A stretch of DNA of 64,000 nt from Bordetella holmesii ATCC 51541 (GTDB taxonomy: Bacteria > Pseudomonadota > Gammaproteobacteria > Burkholderiales > Burkholderiaceae_B): positions 310,001 through 374,000 of the forward strand of contig CP007494.1 of assembly GCA_000612485.1 (NCBI GenBank), in the 5' to 3' direction. Positions 26,729 to 34,161 of the stretch are shown here, one piece after another. The notes beneath the pieces are model-generated. The model saw only the letters and a program-made list of their open reading frames with translations, made no database searches and was not told the DNA's origin. The first letter of the stretch is position 1. Every line of letters starts with the position of its first letter. A program made the position numbers and the translations under genes.

Positions 26729-28213
26729 ATGAAACCGGGCCTGCGCCAGCGCATGAGCTGGCTGCATACCTGGTGCGGGCTGGTGGGCGCCTGGCTGCTG
26801 TGCCTGATTTTCCTGGCTGGCAGCCTGAGCGTATTTCGCGCCCCCATCTCCCGCTGGATGGGGGCGGAGCCGCCCTTGCCCTCCAAGCCGGTTCAGGTGC
26901 CGCAGGCGGATGTCCTCGCCCACGCCGCACGCTTTCTCTCCGGGCAGGACGCGCATGCCCGGTTCTGGCGCATCGAGCTGCCGGGTGAAACCTCGCAGAC
27001 CCTGCGTCTGGTGTGGCGCAGCGCCAGCGGCGCCACGCATGAAGCGACCATGGATCCGCGCGATGGTGCGCTGCTGCCTCAGCCCTGGGGCCGCAAGACC
27101 GAGGGCGGGCGTCATTTCATGACGCTGCACTACTCGTTGCATGCCAGCACCGCTGGCTTCTGGCTCGTGGGTGCGTTGACGGTCGCTATGCTGGTGGCAC
27201 TGTTGTCCGGCATCATTGTCCATAAGCGCATCTTCAAGGATTTCTTCACCCTCCGGCGCGGCCCCGGGCAGCGTGCCTGGCTGGACGGCCACAATGCTTG
27301 CGCCGTACTCACCCTGCCCTTTCAACTCATGATCGCCTACACCGGGCTGGCGATTTTCTATACCAGCTACATGCCCGGTCCGTTGCAATCGGTCTATGGC
27401 GAGCAAGGCTACGCGCGCTGGCAAGCCGACCTCTCGCGGCAGGAGACGCCCGGCAGCGCCGTTGCCCTGCCTGCTGCTCCTGCGCTGCAGGCGGATCGTC
27501 CCGTACGCGAGCAAACCGGGGCCTTGCTGCGGGTCGCTGAAGCGGCCTTGGGCAACCCCGCGCGCATGATAATGATCGAACGTCCCGGCCAGCCTCGTGA
27601 GCGCATCACCATCTACGCGCATCCGGATAGTGACTCGACACAACGCCACTTGATCAGTCCGGCCGGCCGGCTGGCCTTCGATGGCGTCAGTGGCCGGCCC
27701 GTCGCGCTCATGGCGGGCCAACCCGCTGCGGACTCGGCCCACGAAGTCATGGAACGGCTGCACGTCGCCAGCTATGGCGGCTGGATCGTCAAATGGCTTT
27801 ACTTCGTCTGCGGCCTGGCGGGCACGCTGATGATGGCCTGCGGTGCGGTTCTGTTCATCATCAAACGGCGCAATAGGCCGGAGGGCGAGTTCGGCCGGCT
27901 CACGCCGGGCTTTTACCGTCTGGCCGAGTCTTTCAATGTCGCGGCCATCGCCGGCGCGGCCGTGGCCTGTATTGCCTACCTCCATGCCAACCGGCTGATT
28001 CCAGCGCATCTGCCAGGCCGCGATGCCTGGGAGATCAAGGCATTCCTGCTGATCTGGCTTTTGAGCCTGGCGCATGCCTGTGTGCGTCCACCCCTACGCG
28101 CCTGGGCCGAGCAGTTTGCCTGCGCCGCGCTGCTTTGCCTGCTTTTGCCCTTCGTCAACGCCCTGTCCACCGGAGAACACATCTTCACGTATGTGCGGGC
28201 AGGCGATTGGTAG
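26729..28213 (+). CDS. PepSY-associated membrane protein (siderophore/ferric reductase-like)
   Basis: The ATG follows the receptor stop by two bases. The 494-residue protein has an N-terminal helix with the LHTWCGLVGAWLLCLIFLAG pattern of PepSY-TM proteins, a periplasmic loop, a helix pair around HFMTLHYSLHASTAGFWLVG, and further helices near residues 190-215, 355-385 and 400-490. Several histidines within helices (LHYSLH, MERLHVASYGGW) could bind heme. Relatives in siderophore operons are thought to reduce ferric iron or ferri-siderophores at the inner membrane. The position between a siderophore receptor and two small membrane proteins supports that role here. Confidence 0.85.
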   Translation: MKPGLRQRMSWLHTWCGLVGAWLLCLIFLAGSLSVFRAPISRWMGAEPPLPSKPVQVPQADVLAHAARFLSGQDAHARFWRIELPGETSQTLRLVWRSASGATHEATMDPRDGALLPQPWGRKTEGGRHFMTLHYSLHASTAGFWLVGALTVAMLVALLSGIIVHKRIFKDFFTLRRGPGQRAWLDGHNACAVLTLPFQLMIAYTGLAIFYTSYMPGPLQSVYGEQGYARWQADLSRQETPGSAVALPAAPALQADRPVREQTGALLRVAEAALGNPARMIMIERPGQPRERITIYAHPDSDSTQRHLISPAGRLAFDGVSGRPVALMAGQPAADSAHEVMERLHVASYGGWIVKWLYFVCGLAGTLMMACGAVLFIIKRRNRPEGEFGRLTPGFYRLAESFNVAAIAGAAVACIAYLHANRLIPAHLPGRDAWEIKAFLLIWLLSLAHACVRPPLRAWAEQFACAALLCLLLPFVNALSTGEHIFTYVRAGDW

Positions 28214-28222
28214 GCCGCACTG

Positions 28223-28603
28223 GTGGAAGGCACCATTCTGGCCTTCGGTGGTCTCTTTGCAGCGCTGGCCTGGCGCCTGCGCCGCACCATGCGCTGGACG
28301 CCCAAGGCTGGCCGGGCAGTCGCCCTGCCGCGCGGCTATCGCTGGCAAGTGCTGGCAAGAGTTCTGTCGGCCATCGTTGGGGGATACGCGTTCAGCAGTG
28401 TGGGCGCTACCCTGCTGGCGCGAACCCTTGCCTTTAGCGGCATGACAAGCCCCGCGTTTGGCGTGGCCACCGCCAGTATGTTGAGTTTTCTGATCTTTAC
28501 GCTGACCGCGCTGTGGGTGTTTGCGGCCCCGCGCGCCTGGCTATGGCTGCTGCTGGCATCGGGATCGCTGGCGCTGCTGGTCTGGTTGCTGGAGCGGGCA
28601 TGA
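28223..28603 (+). CDS. Small iron-uptake-operon membrane protein (DUF3649-like)
   Basis: The 126-residue product starts at a GTG nine bases after the PepSY-protein stop. It contains a first hydrophobic segment, a basic loop, and the core RVLSAIVGGYAFSSVGATLL and ATASMLSFLIFTLTALWVFA, which resemble the DUF3649 iron-transporter family. It probably works with the PepSY and DUF3325-like proteins; no biochemical activity is known. Its last codons overlap the next ATG. Confidence 0.65.
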   Translation: MEGTILAFGGLFAALAWRLRRTMRWTPKAGRAVALPRGYRWQVLARVLSAIVGGYAFSSVGATLLARTLAFSGMTSPAFGVATASMLSFLIFTLTALWVFAAPRAWLWLLLASGSLALLVWLLERA

Positions 28604-28938
28604 CGCCGTCGATCGCTGCGACAACTGCGCTCGCCTTGACCTTCGCCGCCTTCGCCTGTCTGGCTCTGGCCATGGACCGGCATCATGAACAGGTCACCGG
28701 TCTGGATACCCCGGCCACACGCCGGTGGATGCTGCGCCTCAATGGCGTGGCGCTCGCGCTGGCGGGCCTGACCTGCTGCCTTCAGGCGTGGGGCAGCGCC
28801 GTGGCAGCGTTGGTATGGCTGGGTCTGCTGTCCTGCGGGGCCATCCTCGTCACCCTGATGCTCAGCTACGCCCCGCGCCGACTGCCGGCCACCGCCCTCG
28901 CGGCAGCCCTGGCCGCGTTGGCTCTGCTATGCCTATGA
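28600..28938 (+). CDS. Small membrane protein (DUF3325-like), last gene of the iron operon
   Basis: This 112-residue protein overlaps the preceding gene by an ATGA. Three or four hydrophobic segments and the spacing (CLALAMDRHHEQVTG, RRWMLRLNGVALALAGLTCC) match DUF3325 proteins, which are usually found next to PepSY proteins in iron-uptake operons. The function is unknown. The stop converges on the dehydrogenase gene at 28949 with ten bases between. Confidence 0.65.
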   Translation: MTPSIAATTALALTFAAFACLALAMDRHHEQVTGLDTPATRRWMLRLNGVALALAGLTCCLQAWGSAVAALVWLGLLSCGAILVTLMLSYAPRRLPATALAAALAALALLCL

Positions 28939-28948
28939 GCGGCGGCAC

Positions 28949-30031
28949 TCAGTCCGGGCGCTTGCCTTCATAGGCGTTCTGCAAGAGTACACGCAGCGCC
29001 TCGGACTCGAGCGGACGCGGATTCGGATAGGGCGTGCTCAGTGCGATCTGGCAGGCCCGATCCAGATCCGCCTCGAGCATACCGATATCCCGCAATGCGG
29101 TCGGCGCCCCGAGACTGCGCGCAAGATCGAACACGCCCTGAGCGGCGTGCGCGACCTGAAGCGCCGAGGCGATCCGCGCCATGGCCGCGGGTGCTGCGGC
29201 GGCGTTATACGCCAGCGCATGGGGCAGAATCACCGTGTGAACCTCGGCATGCGGCAAATTGAAACTACCTCCCAAGGTGTGACAGAGCTTGTGATGCAAC
29301 GCCATGCCCACGTTACCCAACACCGTGCCGCATAGCCAGGCACCGTACAGCGCGTCGGCGCGCGCGGCCGCCGCCTGGTCCGTGTGGGCCAGGCGCGGCA
29401 AGGCGAGCGCCAGCGCACGAATGCCCTCCTGCGCCATCAGATCCATGATGGGATTGCGATCCTGGGCATACAGGCCTTCGGCCGCGTGAGCAATGGCATT
29501 GATCCCGCTTGTCAGGCTGATGCCGGGCGGCAAGTCATAGCTGAGTTCAGGGTCATAGATCACCGTGCGCGGCAAGACCCTGACATCACGACCGGTTCTC
29601 TTCAAGCCCGCCTCGGTCACGCCGTAAATGGGTGTCATCTCCGATCCGGCGTAGGTCGTCGGTACCGCTATTACAGGCAAGCCGGTCTCTAGCGCAATCG
29701 CTTTGCCCAGCCCGATGGTAGATCCGCCGCCTACGGCCACCGCACAGTCAGCCTGCTGTTGACGCGCCTGCGCACGCGCCCTATGCACCACTTCCATAGG
29801 CACGTGCATGACGGCCTCGTCAAACACGCCTGCCACGCGCTCAGGACCGAGCAGCGCGGCAACCTGCTCGGCCTGCCCGCGCTGGGCAGGCGTGCAAAGC
29901 ATCAGCGCGCGACGCAGGGTCAACGCATCCAGTTCGGCAGGCAATCGCGCCAGGCTGCCCGGGCCGAAGACGACGCGCTGCGCCTGGCTGGTATAGGTAA
30001 AAGAATCCATCGTCGCCGGTGTATCCGTCAT
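28949..30031 (-). CDS. macA: Maleylacetate reductase-like iron-containing alcohol dehydrogenase
   Basis: The 360-residue protein belongs to the Fe-ADH fold. It has the nucleotide-binding VAVGGGSTIGLGKAIALETG, the PTTYAGSEMTPIYGVT segment that is characteristic of maleylacetate reductases, and the metal-binding His/Asp region (GINAIAHAAEGLYAQDRNP, MALHHKLCHTLGGSFNLPHA). It would reduce maleylacetate to 3-oxoadipate in (chloro)aromatic or resorcinol breakdown. No ring-cleavage dioxygenase is in the window, so the pathway is incomplete here and the symbol is tentative. The ATG at 30031 overlaps the stop of the Bug gene upstream by four bases, so the receptor and the enzyme are coupled. Confidence 0.82.
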   Translation of the reverse strand: MTDTPATMDSFTYTSQAQRVVFGPGSLARLPAELDALTLRRALMLCTPAQRGQAEQVAALLGPERVAGVFDEAVMHVPMEVVHRARAQARQQQADCAVAVGGGSTIGLGKAIALETGLPVIAVPTTYAGSEMTPIYGVTEAGLKRTGRDVRVLPRTVIYDPELSYDLPPGISLTSGINAIAHAAEGLYAQDRNPIMDLMAQEGIRALALALPRLAHTDQAAAARADALYGAWLCGTVLGNVGMALHHKLCHTLGGSFNLPHAEVHTVILPHALAYNAAAAPAAMARIASALQVAHAAQGVFDLARSLGAPTALRDIGMLEADLDRACQIALSTPYPNPRPLESEALRVLLQNAYEGKRPD

Positions 30032-31017
30032 TGAGCCACAATCCCCTGTGCCTTGATAAGCTTGCCCCAACGGTCGGACTCCGACTTGACCAGGGCATTC
30101 ATTTCTTCACGGCCGCCGGCCACGACATCGAACCCGGACTCATTGATTCGTTGCGCCACCGCAGGGTCGCGTAATGCTTCGATCGTAATCTGGGACAATT
30201 TGTCCAGCCTATCGGCAGGCGTTGCGGCCGGCGCCACCATGCCCACCCACGAGTAGATTTCAAACCCTGGATAGCTTTCCGCGACAGCAGGCGTTTGCGG
30301 CAGAGCCGGCACACGCGACGGCGCGGTCACCGCCAGCGCCCGCAACTTGCCAGCCTGGATATGCGGCAACACCAGGGGCAGGCTGGCGATCATGGACTCC
30401 ACGTGTCCGCCCAACAGATCCGTGATGGCCGGACCGCCCCCGCGATACGGCGTATGCAGACCGCTGCTGCCGGCCGTTTGATGGAACAGCTCGGCAGCCA
30501 GATGGTTGGAGCTACCCGGGCCGACCGACGCATACGAGACGTTGCCGTGTTTGGCTGCGGCGACATAGTCGGCCAGGCTACGGTAAGGCGTGCCCGGAGC
30601 GACGACGAGCACCATGGGGGAGCGCACCATGTACGACACGCCGGTGAGGTCCTTCTCCGTGGAGTACGGCAGCCTCGGATAGATATGCTGCTCGGTCGCG
30701 TAAGAGTCGAACACCATCTCCACCGTGTAGCCGTCCGCCGGGGCCTTGGCCACCAGGGCCGTGCCTATCGTGCCGCCCGCGCCGCCTCGATTGTCTATCA
30801 CCACCGTCTGACCCAGCTTGTCCTGCAAGGATTGCTGCAACTGCCTGGCAACTTTATCGACGGTTCCTCCAGCCGCAAAGGGAACGACGACGGTCAGCGG
30901 TTTGCTCGGATAGGATTCTGCGGCAGCGGGCGTCAAACTGGCGCCCCAGCCCAGCAGGCTCAAGGCGCTTGCGGCCAACCCGGCGCGGGTACGGCGATTG
31001 ATGATAAGGGCGTGCAT
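30028..31017 (-). CDS. Bug/TctC-family periplasmic solute-binding protein (Bug3)
   Basis: A 329-residue receptor with a signal peptide (MHALIINRRTRAGLAASALS to AAA) and the family motifs YPSKPLTVVVPFAAGGTVDK, DNRGGAGGTIGTALVAKAPA and DGYTVEM. Its ATG has AGGAG upstream. It is translationally coupled to the maleylacetate-reductase-like gene, which suggests an aromatic acid or ring-cleavage product as ligand. The gene diverges from a LysR regulator with 138 bases between, the usual arrangement for LysR control; no palindromic LysR box stood out. Confidence 0.88.
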   Translation of the reverse strand: MHALIINRRTRAGLAASALSLLGWGASLTPAAAESYPSKPLTVVVPFAAGGTVDKVARQLQQSLQDKLGQTVVIDNRGGAGGTIGTALVAKAPADGYTVEMVFDSYATEQHIYPRLPYSTEKDLTGVSYMVRSPMVLVVAPGTPYRSLADYVAAAKHGNVSYASVGPGSSNHLAAELFHQTAGSSGLHTPYRGGGPAITDLLGGHVESMIASLPLVLPHIQAGKLRALAVTAPSRVPALPQTPAVAESYPGFEIYSWVGMVAPAATPADRLDKLSQITIEALRDPAVAQRINESGFDVVAGGREEMNALVKSESDRWGKLIKAQGIVAQ

Positions 31018-31155
31018 GAAGTCTCCTGTGGACGTCGCCATGATGTCGCGATCTATGTGAAATTTGCAGAAATACCGCTGCTGCCGCTATCGTACGTGCC
31101 AAATCTCCACACGCCCGCGCAGTCGGCGCCAAACCCCTTTGCACCACACGCACAA

Positions 31156-32108
31156 ATGAAGGCAGCCAAATTCGCGGAAACCCTGTCGATCTTCGTCGAT
31201 GTGGCCCAGGCGCAGAGTTTTTCCGAGGTCGCCCGCCGGGGCGGACTGGTCGTGTCCTCCGTGGCACGCCAGATCGACGCGTTGGAGTCCGAGTTGCAGG
31301 TGCCACTTTTCGTGCGCTCGACCCGTGCGCTTGTCCCCACCGAAGCTGGCGAAGTGCTGTACGAGCGCGCGGTCAAGATCCTGCACGACATGACCGAAGC
31401 CCGATCCGAAGTCATTTCGCTGGAGCAAAACGTGCAAGGCCTGTTGCGGGTAAGCTGCCTGCCCGCTTTTGCCCGGCGATACGTGGTGCCCATTCTGGGT
31501 CGGCTTGGCGAGCGGCATCCGCAGTTGCAGGTCGAACTCGCCCTGACGGAACGCATCGTGGATCCGGTCGTCGAGCGTATGGATGTCGTCGTGCGTGTGG
31601 GGCAGCAGCCGGACAGCAGCCTCATCGGGCAACGTATCGGCAGCCACCGGTACCTCATGTGTGCAGCACCCAGCTATCTTGAACGCTACGGCACGCCGCG
31701 CCGGCTGAGCGAATTGGCACGGCATCGCCTGATCGACCGGCGCCATAGCACAAGCGTACGCGGATGGCGCGAAATCGGCGACGGCGCCTGGGCCCGGCAG
31801 GCCCGCTTTGTCCTCGAATGCGACGACTGCGATGCCCGGCGCCAGGCGGCACTGGACGGACTCGGCATCGCCCTTATGCCCAATTGGTCGGCGGGACCGG
31901 AAATTGGCCGAGGCAATCTGGTGCAGATCGGGCTACAGGACTGCACGCCCCCCAAGACAGCGGCATCTATCTGCTGCGCGCCATGCCCCGGGCGAGCGCC
32001 CGGATAAGGGCCTTCACCGAGGCCTTGCGACGGCATATAGGCTCGCCCTCGATCTGGGATGTCACCATCGACGCCGCCGCGGCCACCACGCCGCCCTCGG
32101 CTGCTTAA
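31156..32108 (+). CDS. LysR-family transcriptional regulator with a C-terminal frameshift
   Basis: The N-terminal helix-turn-helix (FAETLSIFVDVAQAQSFSEV, SSVARQIDALESELQVPLFV) and the effector domain are clear. Read as written, the frame ends at 32007 with an unrelated tail (CTPPKTAASICCAPCPGRAP). The normal LysR ending, GIYLLRAMPRASARIRAFTE and RRHIGSPSIWDV, lies in another frame and runs to 32108. Adding one C to the C6 run at 31948-31953 would join them (CTPPQDSGIYLLR). I therefore annotate the whole span. It is divergent from Bug3 and probably its regulator. If the break is real the last 50 residues are replaced, and effector response may be altered. Confidence 0.75.
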
Positions 32109-32625
32109 GCGCTGCCTTCCCGCCTGACGAAAGACGGCAGAGGCTGCCGCGAAGCCCCCTGCGTTTGCCACAAACAAACCGCCCTTTGCCGCTCGACAAA
32201 TTAGCGCCGGCGATTTCATCAAACAGAAGCTGAAAACAAAAATTTCCGCAGACGCGCAGCATTAATCGCTGGAAATTCAAACGGTTAAGCGCAAAAAAAT
32301 TCCGCCCCTCTTGATGCGGCACCGCGCGTCGGAACCACAATTTGTCACGTTTATACAAAATATTAGCGACTTTTTGGTGTTGTTTAAAAAATATACGAAA
32401 CCGTATGCATCTGATATCAACATTCTGGTATCTTTGACGCGTTCAACAGACCTAAGCCCTGTGTAAGGAACCTGCATAACTGCTCGTGCCTTGACACCGC
32501 CACGTCTGATCCATTTGCCGCCCGTGCCTCCACGCGCAGGCAATGGGTCGCCAAACCAGCGCGATGTGCCGCCAACCACGGCGCGCTCCGTTTCAAATGC
32601 ACGTTTCAGCAGCCTATGAGAACCT
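32109..32625. promoter_or_regulatory. 517-base AT-rich leader of the antiporter-decarboxylase module
   Basis: No credible gene is present. The region is markedly richer in A+T than the rest of the window, especially 32220-32420, with A- and T-tracts. It includes a small dyad ATACG-AAAC-CGTAT at 32393-32406 and a TTGACA at about 32492-32497 without a good -10. Long AT-rich leaders are common at acid- or stress-induced, nucleoid-protein-silenced promoters. That this region controls the module is inferred from position. Confidence 0.4.
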
Positions 32626-34083
32626 ATGAGCAGCACTAAGCCCATCGACCAGAAACTCGGCCTTGTGGCGCTTGTGGCGATTGTCGTGAGCTCAATGATA
32701 GGCAGCGGTGTCGACAGCCTGCCTCAAAACATGGCTGAGACATCAGCCCTTGGCCCGGTCGTCATCGCCTGGTTGATCAGCGGTTTCGGCATGTTTTTCA
32801 TTGCCCGAACCTTCATGGTGCTTTCGGACCTCAGGCCCGACCTGCAATCCGGCATTTACATGTATGCCAGGGAGGGCTTCGGGCCGTTGAGTGCCTTTGT
32901 CGTGGCCTGGGGTTATTGGCTCATGACCATTTTCAGCAACGTAGCGTTTGCTGTGATGGTGATGGACACGCTCAACTATTTCATGCCGGGCGATTTCACC
33001 GGCGGCAATAATCTGGCATCCATCGTCGGAGCTTCCATCCTTATCTGGGGCTTTCACGTCCTGGTGCTGGCCGGCACCAAAATGGCCGGCATGATCAATA
33101 CCGTCGGCACGTTCGTCAAACTGATCCCGCTGGTGGTTTTCGTCGGCGTAGTCACTTATTTCCTTAACTACGCTCAACTCACGACCGATATCTGGGGCCA
33201 CCATCCCGTCGGCGACGCCAAGCCCCTGGGTTCGATTCTGTCGCAGACGCTGTCACCGATGTATGTCGCGCTCTGGTGCTTTATCGGCGTCGAAGGTGCG
33301 GTAGCGCTGTCGGGCAGAGCGCGCAACAAGAAAGATGTGGCGCGCGCGACCATGATTGGTTGCATACTGGGGCTGCTCATTTGCCTGATCGTTTCAGTGC
33401 TGCCTTTTGGCGTCATGTCACAACAGGTGTTGAGCCATATTCCCAATCCGTCGACCGCGGGCGTCATGAAAAAGCTCACGGGCGACTGGGGTGAGTGGCT
33501 GATCAATATAGGCGTACTGATTTCGATTTTGACCAGTTGGCTGGCCTGGACGATGATTTGCGCCGAAATACCTCAGGTTGCCGGGCGTAATGGCACGTTC
33601 CCCAAGATTTTTGCCATAGAGAATAAGAACGGCGCCGCTTCCACGGCCCTCTGGGTCAGCAGCGGAATCATGCAGTGCGTCATGCTGATGGTGTATTTCT
33701 CCCAGCATGCATGGCTCACGCTGCTTGGCATCTCGGCGATCTGCGTGTTGCCGGCGTACTTTTCCTCTGCCTCGTATCTGATCAAAACCTGCTTTAACGG
33801 CGAGTATACGCAACGCCAGTCCACGGGGCGAATGCTGGCGTTGTTCAGCAGCCTCGTCGGAGCTGGTTTCTGTCTGTTCATGCTCTACGCCAGCAATATT
33901 CAGTACGTCGCGATGAGCCCGTTGCTGCTCAGTCTGGGGCTGCCCTTGTTTTTCTGGGCCCGCCGCCAGCAAGGCAGCGATGCGGGAGCGCTGAATCGCG
34001 GTGAAAAGACCGCACTCGCGCTGTTGCTGGCCATCGATATTCTTGTAATCGCCCTGTATTTCATGGGCCACATCAAGCTGTAG
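32626..34083 (+). CDS. Basic amino acid/polyamine antiporter, APC superfamily (copy 1)
   Basis: The 485-residue, 12-helix inner-membrane carrier has the APA-family signatures: VAIVVSSMIGSGVDSLPQNM in helix 1, the helix 6 segment ALWCFIGVEGAVALSGRARN, and TSWLAWTMICAEIPQVAGRN. It is closest in pattern to ArcD/YdgI-type arginine/ornithine or lysine/cadaverine exchangers. The gene precedes an Orn/Lys/Arg decarboxylase by 78 bases, and a second copy follows the decarboxylase. The probable role is to bring in the amino acid and export its amine. Codon composition is slightly AT-richer than copy 2. A small palindrome ACTGATCAGT (34107-34116) lies in the gap after it. Confidence 0.85.
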   Translation: MSSTKPIDQKLGLVALVAIVVSSMIGSGVDSLPQNMAETSALGPVVIAWLISGFGMFFIARTFMVLSDLRPDLQSGIYMYAREGFGPLSAFVVAWGYWLMTIFSNVAFAVMVMDTLNYFMPGDFTGGNNLASIVGASILIWGFHVLVLAGTKMAGMINTVGTFVKLIPLVVFVGVVTYFLNYAQLTTDIWGHHPVGDAKPLGSILSQTLSPMYVALWCFIGVEGAVALSGRARNKKDVARATMIGCILGLLICLIVSVLPFGVMSQQVLSHIPNPSTAGVMKKLTGDWGEWLINIGVLISILTSWLAWTMICAEIPQVAGRNGTFPKIFAIENKNGAASTALWVSSGIMQCVMLMVYFSQHAWLTLLGISAICVLPAYFSSASYLIKTCFNGEYTQRQSTGRMLALFSSLVGAGFCLFMLYASNIQYVAMSPLLLSLGLPLFFWARRQQGSDAGALNRGEKTALALLLAIDILVIALYFMGHIKL

Positions 34084-34161
34084 CAGGTTGTTTTTCGCTG
34101 TTTTTTACTGATCAGTATCAGAGTCCGGATGCGCCGCTCGACCTCAACCGAGAGTCATGCT

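Noticed and set aside
34107..34116. Palindrome ACTGATCAGT between antiporter and decarboxylase
   Set aside because: Ten-base palindromes are expected by chance; it has no second copy at a related promoter.
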